DNA from: Candidatus Anaeroferrophillacea bacterium
GTDB lineage: Bacteria; Desulfobacterota; Anaeroferrophillalia; Anaeroferrophillales; Anaeroferrophillaceae
Direction: 5' to 3'
Assembly (NCBI GenBank): GCA_016933675.1
Contig: JAFGAM010000126.1
Coordinates: forward strand, 80,905 to 144,904
DNA length: 64,000 bases
The translations under genes were made by a program, and so were the position numbers. Positions 32,335 through 43,191 of the stretch are shown piece by piece (position 1 is the stretch's first letter; every line of letters begins with the position of its first letter). The notes beneath the pieces are model-generated. The model saw only the letters and a program-made list of their open reading frames with translations, did not search any database and was not told the origin of the DNA.

Positions 32335-34653
32335 TCAGTCAGTACCTGCCTGTTTAATCGCCACTTCCTTTCTCGAAAACGGCTTCTGGATGAAATGGAT
32401 GTGCTGATCCAGCACCCCGTGGCGGGCGATGATGTCGGCGGTGTAGCCCGACATGAAAAGGCTCCGGAGACCGGGACGGCTCTGGTGCAAGGCGGCGGCA
32501 AGATCACGGCCGTTCATCTCCGGCATGATCACGTCGGTCAGCAGCAGATCGATCTTGCCGTGGTATGCACGCGCCAGGCGGATGGCGGCACCCGGCGAAC
32601 CGGCCGGCAGCACCCGGTAGCCCAGACGCCGGAGCATGATGCCGGTCATGTCGAGGATCGCCGGCTCGTTCTCTACCAGGAGGATGGTTTCGTGTTCGGC
32701 GGTCGTTTCCTCAGATACATCTAGGGCACCGGCGGAAACGGTCCCGGAGCGGTATCGGGGGAGATGAACGGCGAAAGCTGTCCCGGCCCCCGGGACGCTG
32801 TTTACGGCAATGAAACCGTTGTTCTGGGTCACGATGCCGTAGACCGTCGACAAGCCGAGACCGGTCCCCATGCCGAGTTCCTTGGTCGTAAAAAATGGCT
32901 CGAAGATCCGCTCGACAATCTCCCGATCGATGCCGCAGCCATCGTCACGGACGGTCAGGCGGACGTAATCACCGGGCATGCAATCCGGATGGCCGGCGCA
33001 ATATTCCCTGTCGCAGCTGACATTGGCGGTTTCGATGCCGATGGTGCCGGTGCCGGCGATAGCGTCACGGGCGTTGACACACAGATTGGCGGCTATCTGG
33101 TCGACTTGAGACGGATCGACCCGGATCGGCCACAGAGCGGGATCCGGGTGCCAGAGAAGCTCGATGTTCTCACTGATAAGGCGGCGCAGCATCTTGAGCA
33201 TCCCCTGCATGGTGTCGTTGAGATCCAGTACCCGGGGAGAGATGGCCTGTCTGCGGGCGAAGGCCAGCAGCTGCCGGGTGAGGGCGGCCGACCGCTCCGT
33301 CGCGGCGCGGATATCCTTCAGGCTGCCGAACAGCAGCGATCCGGGCTCCAGTTGCTCCAGCACCAGTTCGGCGTGGCCGAGGATGACCCCCAGCATGTTA
33401 TTGAAGTCATGGGCGACCCCGCCGGCCAGCCGGCCGACGGATTCCATCTTCTGGGCCTGGAGCAACTGCGCCTGCAACTTTTCGCGTTCCTCCTCGGCCC
33501 GCTTCCAGTCGGTGATATCGCGCCAGATGCAGTGATAGATAAGATCCGCCTCCACCCGGTGCGCCTGGGCGGTCACCCGGGCATGGCGGAGCCCGCCGTC
33601 TTTGGCGCGGTGGGAGGTCTCGAAATCGGCCCGGCCGGTTTCAATTACATCCGCTATGCGCGCCGCGGTGTCATCCGGTGATTCCACCACGTCGATATCC
33701 GCGACATTCAATTGACTGAATTCCTCCCGGCTGTAGCCCAGTTGCCGGCAGGCCTGGTCGTTGAATTCGATAATCGCCGCGGTTTCGGGGTCGAGTACCA
33801 CCACGCCGTCCGGCCCTTCCTCGAACAACAACCGGTAACGGGCCTCGCTGCGGCGCAGTTCCTCCCGGACATTCCTGATCTCGGTGATATCGCGTAAAAA
33901 GGTAATGATCAGGTCGGGGGCTTCCGGGCGATATTGAACGCTGACCTCGACCGGGAAGGTGCTGCCGTCCCGGCGGCGATGACGGCTTTCGAAACGGTCC
34001 TGGCCCCGCTCGAAAAGCCGCTGCATGCGTGCGGCGACATCCAGCGGAGATTCGATGTCTTCAAGGTCGGCGATCCGCATGGTCAGCAGCGCGGCAACGC
34101 TGTAGCCGCTCGTGGCGGCATAGGTGTCGTTAACCTCCAGCAAACGACCGTCGCGGTCGGCAATCCAGAAACCGTCCATCGCCGTCTTCAGGATCGTCCG
34201 GTGCCGCACCTCGCTCTGCCGCAGGAATTTCTCCGCCTGCCGGTACTCGGTGATATCGGTGGTGAAGCCTTCGATGGTGAAGTTGTCGGGATCGTCCTTT
34301 GGCCCCGGTTTCGCCCGGGCATTCACGGACACCCAGACATGTCGGCCGTCGACGGTGCGGGCCTCGTACTCGAAGTTTTTCACCTGCCGGTCGCGTTGCA
34401 GCCTGCGGATGAACTCCCGCCGCCGCTCGGGATCGACATACAACTGGGTACCAAGATCGCGGTAATGTGCCACCGCCGCCGGCGTCCCCAAGCCCAGCAT
34501 CCGGGCCAGGGCACTGTTGACCTCCAGGGCCTCCCCCCGGGCGGTGGTGCGGAAGATGCCTACCGGGGCGTTGTCGAAGAGATCACGGTAGAGTTCTTCG
34601 ATCTCGTCCGGCCGGGTACCGGCAGCGGTGCCGCTGCCGGTCGATCTTGCAAC
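32335..34653 (-). CDS. Multi-PAS hybrid sensor histidine kinase with C-terminal receiver domain
   Basis: At least three PAS domains ([76 protein letters not shown]); H-box [20 protein letters not shown]; HATPase [19 protein letters not shown]; receiver [16 protein letters not shown]. Start probably MNVARS near 34653; ORF extends to 34686. Confidence 0.93.
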   Translation of the reverse strand, partial: VARSTGSGTAAGTRPDEIEELYRDLFDNAPVGIFRTTARGEALEVNSALARMLGLGTPAAVAHYRDLGTQLYVDPERRREFIRRLQRDRQVKNFEYEARTVDGRHVWVSVNARAKPGPKDDPDNFTIEGFTTDITEYRQAEKFLRQSEVRHRTILKTAMDGFWIADRDGRLLEVNDTYAATSGYSVAALLTMRIADLEDIESPLDVAARMQRLFERGQDRFESRHRRRDGSTFPVEVSVQYRPEAPDLIITFLRDITEIRNVREELRRSEARYRLLFEEGPDGVVVLDPETAAIIEFNDQACRQLGYSREEFSQLNVADIDVVESPDDTAARIADVIETGRADFETSHRAKDGGLRHARVTAQAHRVEADLIYHCIWRDITDWKRAEEEREKLQAQLLQAQKMESVGRLAGGVAHDFNNMLGVILGHAELVLEQLEPGSLLFGSLKDIRAATERSAALTRQLLAFARRQAISPRVLDLNDTMQGMLKMLRRLISENIELLWHPDPALWPIRVDPSQVDQIAANLCVNARDAIAGTGTIGIETANVSCDREYCAGHPDCMPGDYVRLTVRDDGCGIDREIVERIFEPFFTTKELGMGTGLGLSTVYGIVTQNNGFIAVNSVPGAGTAFAVHLPRYRSGTVSAGALDVSEETTAEHETILLVENEPAILDMTGIMLRRLGYRVLPAGSPGAAIRLARAYHGKIDLLLTDVIMPEMNGRDLAAALHQSRPGLRSLFMSGYTADIIARHGVLDQHIHFIQKPFSRKEVAIKQAGTD

Positions 34654-34714
34654 GTTCATGATAAATCCTTTGCCCCGGCGTGCCAAAATCCGCCGGCGCG
34701 TCCGACGATGAAAA

Positions 34715-36781
34715 CTAGGCGGCGGTCAGATCGTAGCGGGAAAACTGCATGGTGAAACTGCCCTTCCCTTTGGTGGCCGAACGCAGAACGGTGGTATAGC
34801 CGAAGAGCCGGCGCAGGGAAACCATGGCCGCCACCACGGTGAACCGCTCGCCGTGCTCAATGGCCTGCACCCGGCCGCCACGAGCGTTCAGATCGCCGAT
34901 GACCTCGCCCAGATGCTCCGGCGGCACGACGATGGCGACCTTCATGATCGGCTCCAGCAGCACCGGATCCGCCGCTCCCACGGCGTCGCGCAGCGCCTGT
35001 ACCGCCGCCACCTTCAGCGCCACCCGGGTAAACTCCGCCGGCTCGCCTTCCACCGTCGCGACGCGTACCGCCACGTCAACCAGCGGATAGCCCCGGACAA
35101 CCCCGCCGTTGAGGCACTCGTCGATCCCCTCGAGGACCGCTGCCCGCTGGTCGGCGGTCAGCTCCGGCAGATCATCGGCCCATGAAACCTCGTTGCCGGC
35201 ACCACGTTCGCGGGCGGCAACCCCGATGAGCAGGCGGGCGAACTGACGTTTCTTTTCTTCCTCGTCGACCCGTTCGAAGCGGCCCGCGGCGGTGCCGCTG
35301 CCGGTAATGGATTCCTGGTAGAGAACCTGGGGTTTGCCAAGGTTGGTTTCCAGACTGTACTCGGTTCGCAGCCGGTCGGTCACCACCTCGAGATGCAGCT
35401 CGCCCATCCCCGAGATTACCAGTTGGCCGGTCTCGTCGTCCTGGCGGGCATTGAAGGTGGGATCTTCATCGCTCAGCTTCTGCAACACCTCCCAGAGCTT
35501 GTCCTGGTCGCTGTTGTGGCGCGGCTCGATGGCGGCGGTGATCACCGGGCGGGCGAAGGACATCCCCTCCAGCAGCAGCGGATGCTCACGATCGCACAGG
35601 GTATCGCCGGTGGCGCTGTGACGAAGCCCCATGAGGACGACGATATCACCGGCCATCGCCCGGTCAAGCCGCTGTTTCTTGTCGGCCATCATGCGGAATA
35701 TACGGGCAACCTTCTCACGAACATCCAGACGCGGGTTGTACACCTCCTGCCCCACCGCCAGGCTACCGGCATAGATGCGGAGAAAAACGTGCCGCCGGCC
35801 CTCCATCATCGCGACCTTGAATACCAGGGCGGTGAGCGGCGCGTCCACCAGCGGCGGCCGGGTTTCTTCGGCACCAGTCAGGGGATTGGTACCATGCACC
35901 GGCAAGACCTCGGCAGGTGCCGGCAGGTAATCAACCACTGCATCAAGAAGCGGTTGTATCCCCTTGTTTTTCAAGCCACTTCCACAAAGAACAGGGACTG
36001 CGCGATGGTTGATGACAAGTTCCCGGAGCACCCGCCGGACATCGGCTTCAGGCAGTTCATCACCCTCGAGGTAGCGCTCCAGCAGGCCGTCGTCGTGCTC
36101 GGCCACCTGCTCCCGGAGCCGCTGGCGCCAGTGCCGGACCTCGTCCGCCATGGTTGCCGGAATCTCCGCCTCGCGGCAGGCGAAAGGATCATCGCCGGTG
36201 CCGTCCCACCGCAGGCAACGACCGGAGACAAGATCGACAACCCCGGAAAAACCCGCCTCCCGGCCGACGGGCAACTGCACCACCACCGGCCGGGCACCGA
36301 GCTTTTCACGCAGTTCTTCGACCACGGCATAAAAATCGCTGCCCAGCCGGTCCATCTTGTTGACGAAGGCGAGGCGCGGCACCCGGTAGCGGTCCGCCTG
36401 GTGCCAGACGGTTTCCGACTGCGGTTCGACGCCGCCGACGGCGCAGAAGACCGCCACCATGCCGTCGAGCACCCGCAGGGAACGTTCCACCTCAACGGTG
36501 AAGTCGACGTGGCCGGGGGTGTCGATGATGGTGATCTGGTGGTCGTGCCAGGAGCAGGAGACGGCGGCCGAGGTGATGGTGATGCCGCGCTGCTGTTCCT
36601 GGGCCATCCAGTCCATCACCGCATCGCCGTCGTGGACCTCGCCGAGCTTGTGGGTCACCCCGGTGCAGAACAGGACGCGCTCGGTGATGGTGGTCTTGCC
36701 GGCGTCGATATGCGCCGCGATGCCGATGTTGCGCTGCAATGATGATGGCTGATTTTTCATGGATGCGGCCATATGCAACAA
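34715..36781 (-). CDS. fusA: Translation elongation factor G (paralogue-type, not in a str operon here)
   Basis: [92 protein letters not shown]. Confidence 0.95.
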   Translation of the reverse strand: MLHMAASMKNQPSSLQRNIGIAAHIDAGKTTITERVLFCTGVTHKLGEVHDGDAVMDWMAQEQQRGITITSAAVSCSWHDHQITIIDTPGHVDFTVEVERSLRVLDGMVAVFCAVGGVEPQSETVWHQADRYRVPRLAFVNKMDRLGSDFYAVVEELREKLGARPVVVQLPVGREAGFSGVVDLVSGRCLRWDGTGDDPFACREAEIPATMADEVRHWRQRLREQVAEHDDGLLERYLEGDELPEADVRRVLRELVINHRAVPVLCGSGLKNKGIQPLLDAVVDYLPAPAEVLPVHGTNPLTGAEETRPPLVDAPLTALVFKVAMMEGRRHVFLRIYAGSLAVGQEVYNPRLDVREKVARIFRMMADKKQRLDRAMAGDIVVLMGLRHSATGDTLCDREHPLLLEGMSFARPVITAAIEPRHNSDQDKLWEVLQKLSDEDPTFNARQDDETGQLVISGMGELHLEVVTDRLRTEYSLETNLGKPQVLYQESITGSGTAAGRFERVDEEEKKRQFARLLIGVAARERGAGNEVSWADDLPELTADQRAAVLEGIDECLNGGVVRGYPLVDVAVRVATVEGEPAEFTRVALKVAAVQALRDAVGAADPVLLEPIMKVAIVVPPEHLGEVIGDLNARGGRVQAIEHGERFTVVAAMVSLRRLFGYTTVLRSATKGKGSFTMQFSRYDLTAA

Positions 36782-37086
36782 TAGTTTGCTGGCGGCGCGT
36801 TTTCCGGACCGCGGGTTATCTCCTCCCGGAGGGTGGGTGCGGGACGATTCGGCCCTGATTTCATCGCCTTTCCCGGCGCGCGGAGCGCGGAAATTGGCGC
36901 TGTCTGAACCCCGCCGGGGGCGCGTTGGGCAATTTCAGCGACGCGAGCACAAGGCAGAAATCGAGCTGCCGGAGCTGCTCCTGTTCCCCGGGGAACAACG
37001 TAAGCCGGCAATGTTTTTTGGAAGCAGGAGCGAGGGGCGAGTGAAAGCCACTGCTGTCAAGCCCCTAACCCCCCGTCCCTCGCCCC

Positions 37087-38283
37087 TCAGGATATATCGG
37101 CTTTGCCCAGTACCAGCCGCCGGGCTTCGGCCAGCGACAGGCCATGGTCGCGGGCGATGCGCCGCAGATCGTCGTATTCCGGCTTCACCCGCACCACCGT
37201 CCCGTCCGGCAGCCGGGCGGTTTTCAGCCGCACCGGCCCCCAGGGGGTTGCGACGGTTTTCACCACGCGCTCGAGGCGCCAGCGTTGCACGTATTCGCGG
37301 GTGACGCCAAGGGTCGCAGCGTGATTGAACAGCGCTTCCACCAGCCGTGCCTCGGCCGCCGGCGACACCAGCACCTCGATCACGGTACCCGGCCGGTCCT
37401 TCTTCATCTGCGCCGGCAGAAACACGACATCCAACGCCCCGGCGGCGGCGAGTTCGGCCCGCAGGGCCCCCAGTTCCTCGCCGGTCATGTCGTCCACCCG
37501 CGCCGTCAGCCGGACGATCATCTCCCGGGTCGCCATCGGAATAGCAGCCATCGTACCGGTGAAAAGGCGCAGAATATTGGGCTGCTCGGCCAGATCCCGG
37601 TCGCCGATCCCGGTGCCTGAGGCATCCATGGTCCACGCCAGCGGCAGGGCGGCGGTGACGAATTCGTCAACCACGGCACCCAGCACCGCGGCGCCGGTGG
37701 GAGTGGTCAGTTCGTGACCGATGGCGGTCTGGAGTACCGGCATGCCCCGCAGCAGCTCCACTACCGCCGGCACCGGCACCGGAATGTGGCCGTGGGCACA
37801 GGTCGTCAGCCCCCGGCCCAGCGCCGGCGGAGCGGCGATAACGCGGTCCGGGGCAAACCAGTGGAGGGCGGCGGCGATGCCGACGATATCGGCGATGCTG
37901 TCAAGCGCCCCCACTTCATGGAAATGCACCGCTTCGAGGGTAGTGCCGTGGACCGCGGCCTCGGCGGTCGCGAGGCGGGTAAAGATATCGACCGCCCGGT
38001 CCCGTACCACCGGGTCGAGGCCGGCGGCCTCCAGCCGGGCACGGATCTCCTGCCACGACCGGTGGTGTTTTGGGGCCTGGTCCAGGGGCACGACGGTGAA
38101 TTTCATTCCCGCGATACCATGGCGGTGGCCACGGCCGATGTCAAGGCGGAACTCACGTCCGAGCCCGAAAGGTTCGAGGGACGCCTGCAGCCGCTCAGGG
38201 GGAAAACCGAGGTCGAGACAGGCAGCGAGAAACATGTCGCCGCTGATACCGGAGAAGCAGTCAATAAATAAAATTTTCATCAT
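37087..38283 (-). CDS. larC: LarC family nickel-insertion protein (pyridinium-3,5-bisthiocarboxylate mononucleotide nickel chelatase-like)
   Basis: MMKILFIDCFSGISGDMFLAACLDLG...VHFHEVGALDSIADIVGIAAALHWF...GHIPVPVPAVVELLRGMPV..TPTGAAVL; start overlaps the mtnP stop. Confidence 0.92.
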   Translation of the reverse strand: MMKILFIDCFSGISGDMFLAACLDLGFPPERLQASLEPFGLGREFRLDIGRGHRHGIAGMKFTVVPLDQAPKHHRSWQEIRARLEAAGLDPVVRDRAVDIFTRLATAEAAVHGTTLEAVHFHEVGALDSIADIVGIAAALHWFAPDRVIAAPPALGRGLTTCAHGHIPVPVPAVVELLRGMPVLQTAIGHELTTPTGAAVLGAVVDEFVTAALPLAWTMDASGTGIGDRDLAEQPNILRLFTGTMAAIPMATREMIVRLTARVDDMTGEELGALRAELAAAGALDVVFLPAQMKKDRPGTVIEVLVSPAAEARLVEALFNHAATLGVTREYVQRWRLERVVKTVATPWGPVRLKTARLPDGTVVRVKPEYDDLRRIARDHGLSLAEARRLVLGKADIS

Positions 38284-39128
38284 GACCGCGGCAGAATCCA
38301 GCGCAGCCGCTCCCTGATTTCGGGCGTGATACGGTCCTCGTGGGTAATGACGGCGCCGTCGAGGGCACGGGCACAGCCGCAAGCGGCGGCCGCCGGCATG
38401 GTACCGGTCAATTTCCGGATGATGCGCCGGGCGTTGGCGACATTCTGGCGGATAACGGTAAGCACCGCCTGGGTACTGACGTCGTCATGGGCCTCGTGCC
38501 AGCAGTCGTAGTCGGTGGCCAGCGCCAGGGAGGCGTAGCATATCCCCGCCTCCCGCGCCAGCCGCGCCTCGGGCAGGTTGGTCATGCCGATTACATCCAC
38601 CCCCCACTGCCGGTAGAGGAGTGATTCCGCCCGGGTGGAAAACTGCGGCCCGTTGATGCAGACGTAGGTACCCCTCTCATGGCAGGAAATATCCAGGTCG
38701 CGACAGGCAGCGACGAGCGCCTCCCGGCACTCGGGACATACCGGGTCGGCGAAAGCGATGTGGGCAACGATGCCGTCACCGAAGAAGGTACCGTTTCTGC
38801 CGCTGGTGCGATCGATATACTGGTCCACCACCACCATATCGCCGGGGCGGATCTCCTCCTTCATGCTGCCCACGGCGCTGATGGAGACGATGCGTTCCAC
38901 TCCCACCTGTTTGAGGGCATGGATATTGGCGCGGTAGTTGATTTCTCCGGGCTGCAGGACGTGGCCCACGTCATGCCGCGGCAGAAAAACCAGTTCACAG
39001 CCTTCGAGGGTACCGCACAGCGGCGGCGCCGACGGCAGGCCGAAGGGGGTGGTTACATGTTCGGTGCGGACGTTTTCCAGACCTTCCATATCGTAGAGAC
39101 CACTGCCGCCGATGATGCCGATTTTCAT
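38280..39128 (-). CDS. mtnP: S-methyl-5'-thioadenosine phosphorylase
   Basis: MKIGIIGGSGLYDMEGLENV...VFLPRHDVGHVLQPGEINYRANIHALKQVGVERIVSISAVGSMKEEIRPGDMVVVDQYIDRT. Confidence 0.95.
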   Translation of the reverse strand: MKIGIIGGSGLYDMEGLENVRTEHVTTPFGLPSAPPLCGTLEGCELVFLPRHDVGHVLQPGEINYRANIHALKQVGVERIVSISAVGSMKEEIRPGDMVVVDQYIDRTSGRNGTFFGDGIVAHIAFADPVCPECREALVAACRDLDISCHERGTYVCINGPQFSTRAESLLYRQWGVDVIGMTNLPEARLAREAGICYASLALATDYDCWHEAHDDVSTQAVLTVIRQNVANARRIIRKLTGTMPAAAACGCARALDGAVITHEDRITPEIRERLRWILPRS

Positions 39129-39428
39129 ATCATTACCTCGCTGTCAATATAGTCGATGTCGATGATATCTTAATGTCTGCCAAAATACGCCGAAAATGGA
39201 CGTCGCCGTAACAGCAGTAGCGGCGGCCCCCCGTGGCCGCCGTAGGGGCACCCCTCGCGGGTGCCGACCCGGATTCACGGCACGCAATAATTGAACCATG
39301 CGGCGTCACCGCTCGCCGCAATGACTCAACCTGGAGCACCGCAAAGACGATTCCGTAGGGGCACCTCTTGCGGGTGCCGAAAATGCATCTGCCCCGGACA
39401 GACGGGCACCGCCGTCTGATTCAATGAG

Positions 39429-40208
39429 TTACCGTCCGCAGAGCGGATTGGATCGGTCCATCACCCGCCGGGCGATCTCCGGCAACACCTCGTCCGCCGG
39501 GGCGCAGAGGGACACCGCCGCTACCCGGCTGAGATCGGTCGCTTCGAGGTTTATCTCGATGATCCGGCCGCCGTGGCGGGCGGTGATCAGCGGCAGATCG
39601 GAAACCGGGTAGACCACCGCCGAGGTGCCGATCACCAGCATCACGTCGGCCGCAGCGGCGAGGGCGAGGGCTTCCTCCTGCGCCCGGACGGGAATCGTCT
39701 CGCCGAAGAGCACGACATCCGGTTTCAGAACGATGTCGCAGGACTCGCAGCGGGGGATGCCGGCAGGAGGGAGAACGCCGGCGACGGGGTTGTAGTGCCG
39801 ACCGCATTCGAGGCAGACCAGGGTGCGGAAGCTGCCATGGAACTCGATCACCCGGCGGCTGCCCGCCGCCTGGTGCAGACCGTCGACGTTGGCGGTGATC
39901 ACGCCCCCGAGCCGCCCGGCGGCCTCCATATCGGCCAGGGCCAGATGTGCCGCGGTGGGCACGGCACCGTCGATCACGGTATACATCTCGCCGAGCATCT
40001 TCCAGACCTTCTCCGGCGCCGCCCGGAAACCATCGATGTGGGCGTACTCCTCGGGATCGTAGCGTTCCCAGAGCCCCTGGGCACCGCGAAAGGCGGGAAT
40101 CCCGCTCGATACCGAGATCCCGGCGCCGGTGAGCGCCGCCGGACGTTGGGCGGCGGTGAGGATTTCCACTGCCCGCCCGATGGCGGCATCGATCCTCCTG
40201 GGGGTCAA
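39429..40208 (-). CDS. cobB: SIR2-family NAD-dependent protein deacylase
   Basis: AALTGAGISVSSGIPAFRGAQGLWERYDPEEYA...ITANVDGLHQAAGSRRVIEFHGSFRTLVCLECG...PDVVLFGETIP; zinc Cys pairs CLEC/CESC. Confidence 0.94.
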   Translation of the reverse strand: MTPRRIDAAIGRAVEILTAAQRPAALTGAGISVSSGIPAFRGAQGLWERYDPEEYAHIDGFRAAPEKVWKMLGEMYTVIDGAVPTAAHLALADMEAAGRLGGVITANVDGLHQAAGSRRVIEFHGSFRTLVCLECGRHYNPVAGVLPPAGIPRCESCDIVLKPDVVLFGETIPVRAQEEALALAAAADVMLVIGTSAVVYPVSDLPLITARHGGRIIEINLEATDLSRVAAVSLCAPADEVLPEIARRVMDRSNPLCGR

Positions 40209-40244
40209 CAGCGTTCTCCTTTTGACGGCTTCACCACCGCTCCA

Positions 40245-40304
40245 GGTTATTCATTTCCGGGTTGTTCATTTCCAGGTTATTCATTTCCGGGTTGTTCATT
40301 ATCC
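40245..40304. repeat. Four 15-bp tandem repeats (VNTR-like) upstream of SIR2 gene
   Basis: GGTTATTCATTTCCG | GGTTGTTCATTTCCA | GGTTATTCATTTCCG | GGTTGTTCATTATCC. Confidence 0.9.
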
Positions 40305-40313
40305 CGGAAGGAG

Positions 40314-40333
40314 GGGCGAAAAATTTTTCGCCC
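40314..40333. repeat. Intergenic perfect palindrome, copy 2 (GGGCGAAAAATTTTTCGCCC)
   Basis: Identical 20-mer to 1890. Confidence 0.95.
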
Positions 40334-40461
40334 GTACTCGCCACTAAACCGGGCCGACCGCAAGTGTCGCCCCTACTTCATCATCACGCAACGTCGCCCT
40401 GAACCCGGCAGACATCATCTACAGGCAAAAGGATACACCTGTGCAGATCATGCACGTAGCG

Positions 40462-41445
40462 TCAATCTACGGGGAAGACGATGACGAAAAGGCCGGATGC
40501 CAGCCGGGCACGAATGCCGTTACCCAGGTGATATTCCGCCGGCCGACGCCGACAAACAATGCCCGCCAGGGTTGCCAGCGTATCCCGCCGCGGCTGGCGG
40601 TCAACACCCGCCGCGGTGACCGCCCGGGCGAGCACCCGCACCAGCAGCCCCGGTGCCAGGGACGCCAGTTCCACCGCCGGCAATGCCACCGCCCCGGAGC
40701 GATGCTCGGCCAGCCGGCGGAAGGTTTCATCCGCCAGTCCGTCAAGCACCTCCAGATCGGCCGCCAGGGTGACGGCGGTGGCGGCCAGGTGCTCATCGAG
40801 CCGGGGATCGTCGGCCGCCTCCCGCAGCACCGGCATCACCCGGCGGCGGATACGGTTGCGGGTATAGGCCGGGTCGGCATTGGTGGCGTCGTCGCGGTAT
40901 GCCACCCGGTGCCGGTCAGCCCAGGCGGCAAGCCGCTCCCGGGAAACATCCAGCAGCGGCCGCACGATGCGCCCGCGGCGCCCCGGAATCCCTTTCAGAC
41001 CGCGCAGTCCGGTACCCCGCAGCAGGTTCATGACCATCGTCTCCGCCTGGTCGGAGGCGGTATGCGCGGTCAGGATCAGGCTCTCCGGACAACGCGCGAG
41101 ACAGCGGGAGAAGAAGGCGTAACGGGCCTGCCGGGCGGAGTCCTCGGGAACCCGCCCCGTCGCCGTGCCGCCCCGCTCGCGCCACTGACCGACTGACAGC
41201 GGAATGCCCGCCTCCCGGCAGACGGCGGCGACGAACCGTTCATCGGCATCGGCGTCTTCGCCCCGGAGCCGATGATTGAAATGGACCACCCCCAGCGAAA
41301 ACGTCCGGCGCCGGCGGAGCATCAGCAGCGCCCGCAGCATGGCCATGGAATCGCCGCCGCCGGAGACCGCCGCCAGTAACGGTACCGCGGGGAAACCGGG
41401 GGCGATTTCCCGCAGGCGGCGCTCAAGGTGACGCGGCAGATTCAT
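40462..41445 (-). CDS. tilS: tRNA(Ile)-lysidine synthetase
   Basis: PLLAAVSGGGDSMAMLRALL (SGGxDS PP-loop)..LGVVHFNHRLRGEDADADERFV..TAHTASDQAETMVMNLLRGTGLRGLKGI..RPLLDVSRERLAAW. Confidence 0.94.
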   Translation of the reverse strand: MNLPRHLERRLREIAPGFPAVPLLAAVSGGGDSMAMLRALLMLRRRRTFSLGVVHFNHRLRGEDADADERFVAAVCREAGIPLSVGQWRERGGTATGRVPEDSARQARYAFFSRCLARCPESLILTAHTASDQAETMVMNLLRGTGLRGLKGIPGRRGRIVRPLLDVSRERLAAWADRHRVAYRDDATNADPAYTRNRIRRRVMPVLREAADDPRLDEHLAATAVTLAADLEVLDGLADETFRRLAEHRSGAVALPAVELASLAPGLLVRVLARAVTAAGVDRQPRRDTLATLAGIVCRRRPAEYHLGNGIRARLASGLFVIVFPVD

Positions 41446-42664
41446 CGCGGAGATCGACCAGAATCCGTTCCCCGGCGGGCGGTTCAAGGATCGCCCGACA
41501 GCGCCGACCGTCGGCGAAACGGTAACCGCCGAACCAGTCGACCAGCATCTCGCCGGAGGCGAAGGTACGCACCCGGAGATCGACCTGGCCGGCGGCCAGC
41601 CGGTCGATTGCGGACGATTCCACCGTCCGCAGCGCTTCCAGGGCCGACCGCAGTTGCCGGAGATCGGCGAAATGCCGGATCCCCCGTAGGGACACGATCA
41701 ACTCCCGGGAGTGCGCGGGAAAAACGGCGTATTCACGCAACAGGTATTCCATCACCATGTTGTTCAGCATCTCCGCCAGGCGCTCGTCGAGGCGTTCCCG
41801 GCCGCCGGCCGGATCACCGGCCACCACCCGGACATCATGATCAGCGAAGCGGTTCGCCAGACGATTGACGCAGTCGGCGAAAAACAGCTCGAAACCGCCC
41901 GTAAGCACGGTTTTATCGACGGTTGCGATCACTCCCTCCCGGACCGGATCGGCGGCGATCAGTACCACCAGTTCGGCATCACCGTCTTCAAGCTCCGGCA
42001 GCGGCATATCCGGTGTCGCGGCGGCCTCCGTTCCGGCATCTTCAGTCAGCCGCCGGAAGCGCGCCCGGACAGCCGCCGCCGGAGCACCGGAAACAATCCG
42101 CGGCGTGAAACCGTAGGCCGCCAGTTCCCGGGCAAGATTCGCCACCAGGCGTTCCGGGGCGGAATGGGCCGCGGCCGAGGGCCCGGACGCCGACATGGCG
42201 TCAAGCACCAGGTCGATGCGGTTCACGGCCTGGCGGGTGGGAGTCAGGATATCGGTGAGATCGGCCTGGAGCAGGCCGGCGTGGAGATAGGCGTTGACCT
42301 CGACCTGGTACATCTCCCCCAGCATGCGGCTGGACTGCAGTTCGTAGGAAAGGATGTAGCGCTCCCGGCGTTGCAGGATGGTATCGCGTACCAGCTCCTC
42401 CTGCCCCTGCCCGGCCCCCAGCCGGGCGAAAATGTAGGTTTCCAGCGCCCGTTCCAGGGCATCCCGGATTGCCTCCTCGCGGGCGGCGGCGATGCTCTCG
42501 CCGATCACCGCCGTTCCGCGGGACACCAGCAGGGCCCGGTCTTCGCCGTCCCGTGCCATCCCGGTGGGCGGCAGCAACAACGGCAGCAGAACCATGAGGA
42601 CGAACCCCGCCAACCGGACATGGAACCGGCGGTAAGGCGGCCGCCGGGCCGTGGAAGTGGTCAT
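41423..42664 (-). CDS. Secreted protein with FlgT-N/LPP20-like domain (hypothetical)
   Basis: Signal peptide-like LAGFVLMVLLPLLLPPTGMARD; then SRGTAVIGESIAAAREEAIRDALERALETYIFARLGAGQ...ERYILSYELQSSRMLGEMYQVEVNAYLHAGLL. Confidence 0.6.
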   Translation of the reverse strand: MTTSTARRPPYRRFHVRLAGFVLMVLLPLLLPPTGMARDGEDRALLVSRGTAVIGESIAAAREEAIRDALERALETYIFARLGAGQGQEELVRDTILQRRERYILSYELQSSRMLGEMYQVEVNAYLHAGLLQADLTDILTPTRQAVNRIDLVLDAMSASGPSAAAHSAPERLVANLARELAAYGFTPRIVSGAPAAAVRARFRRLTEDAGTEAAATPDMPLPELEDGDAELVVLIAADPVREGVIATVDKTVLTGGFELFFADCVNRLANRFADHDVRVVAGDPAGGRERLDERLAEMLNNMVMEYLLREYAVFPAHSRELIVSLRGIRHFADLRQLRSALEALRTVESSAIDRLAAGQVDLRVRTFASGEMLVDWFGGYRFADGRRCRAILEPPAGERILVDLRDESAASP

Positions 42665-43191
42665 GGCTTTCCTTTCCCCGGCCCGGCCGTGCCGGTATCC
42701 CCGGCAGCATCGGCCAGCGCCCGGAAGCGTTCCGGCAACAGGCCGAGGGTAACCTGTGAACAGCCTCTGAGTACCGGCACCAGCCGGGAGTGCTGCAGGA
42801 AAGGGATATCCCGGCCCCAGATAAAACCGATCATGAAGATCATGATGGAGGTGAGCACCAGGCCCTTGAGGATCCCCAGAACGCCGCCCAGCAGCCGGTC
42901 GAACCAGCCGATCTCCGCCTGCACGGTGGCATGGCGGACAAGCATCCGCACGATCCCGAATACCAGCATAACACCGAACAACAGGAAAACGAAGGCCAGG
43001 AAACCGGCCACGGGGGTCAGTCTGACGACAGGCAGCAGGTAGGCGGCGACCGACTCGTAGTGCCGGCCGGCAACCACCAGGCTGACGAAGACACCGACAA
43101 GCGACAGGATTTCCGACAAAAAACCCTTGAAATAACCGTAGACCATCGTCAGAATGACGACCATACAGATAATGACGTCCAGCGCGGTCAT
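42661..43191 (-). CDS. CvpA family protein
   Basis: MTALDVIICMVVILTMVYGYFKGFLSEILSLVGVFVSLVVAGRHYESVAAYL..; four TM pattern. Confidence 0.88.
   Translation of the reverse strand: MTALDVIICMVVILTMVYGYFKGFLSEILSLVGVFVSLVVAGRHYESVAAYLLPVVRLTPVAGFLAFVFLLFGVMLVFGIVRMLVRHATVQAEIGWFDRLLGGVLGILKGLVLTSIMIFMIGFIWGRDIPFLQHSRLVPVLRGCSQVTLGLLPERFRALADAAGDTGTAGPGKGKP

Noticed and set aside
35393-36742. 449-aa plus-strand ORF opposite EF-G
   Set aside because: Antisense to fusA; no motif support.
40245-40304. CRISPR array
   Set aside because: Repeats are 15 bp and directly abutting with no spacers; no cas genes. It is a VNTR, not a CRISPR.
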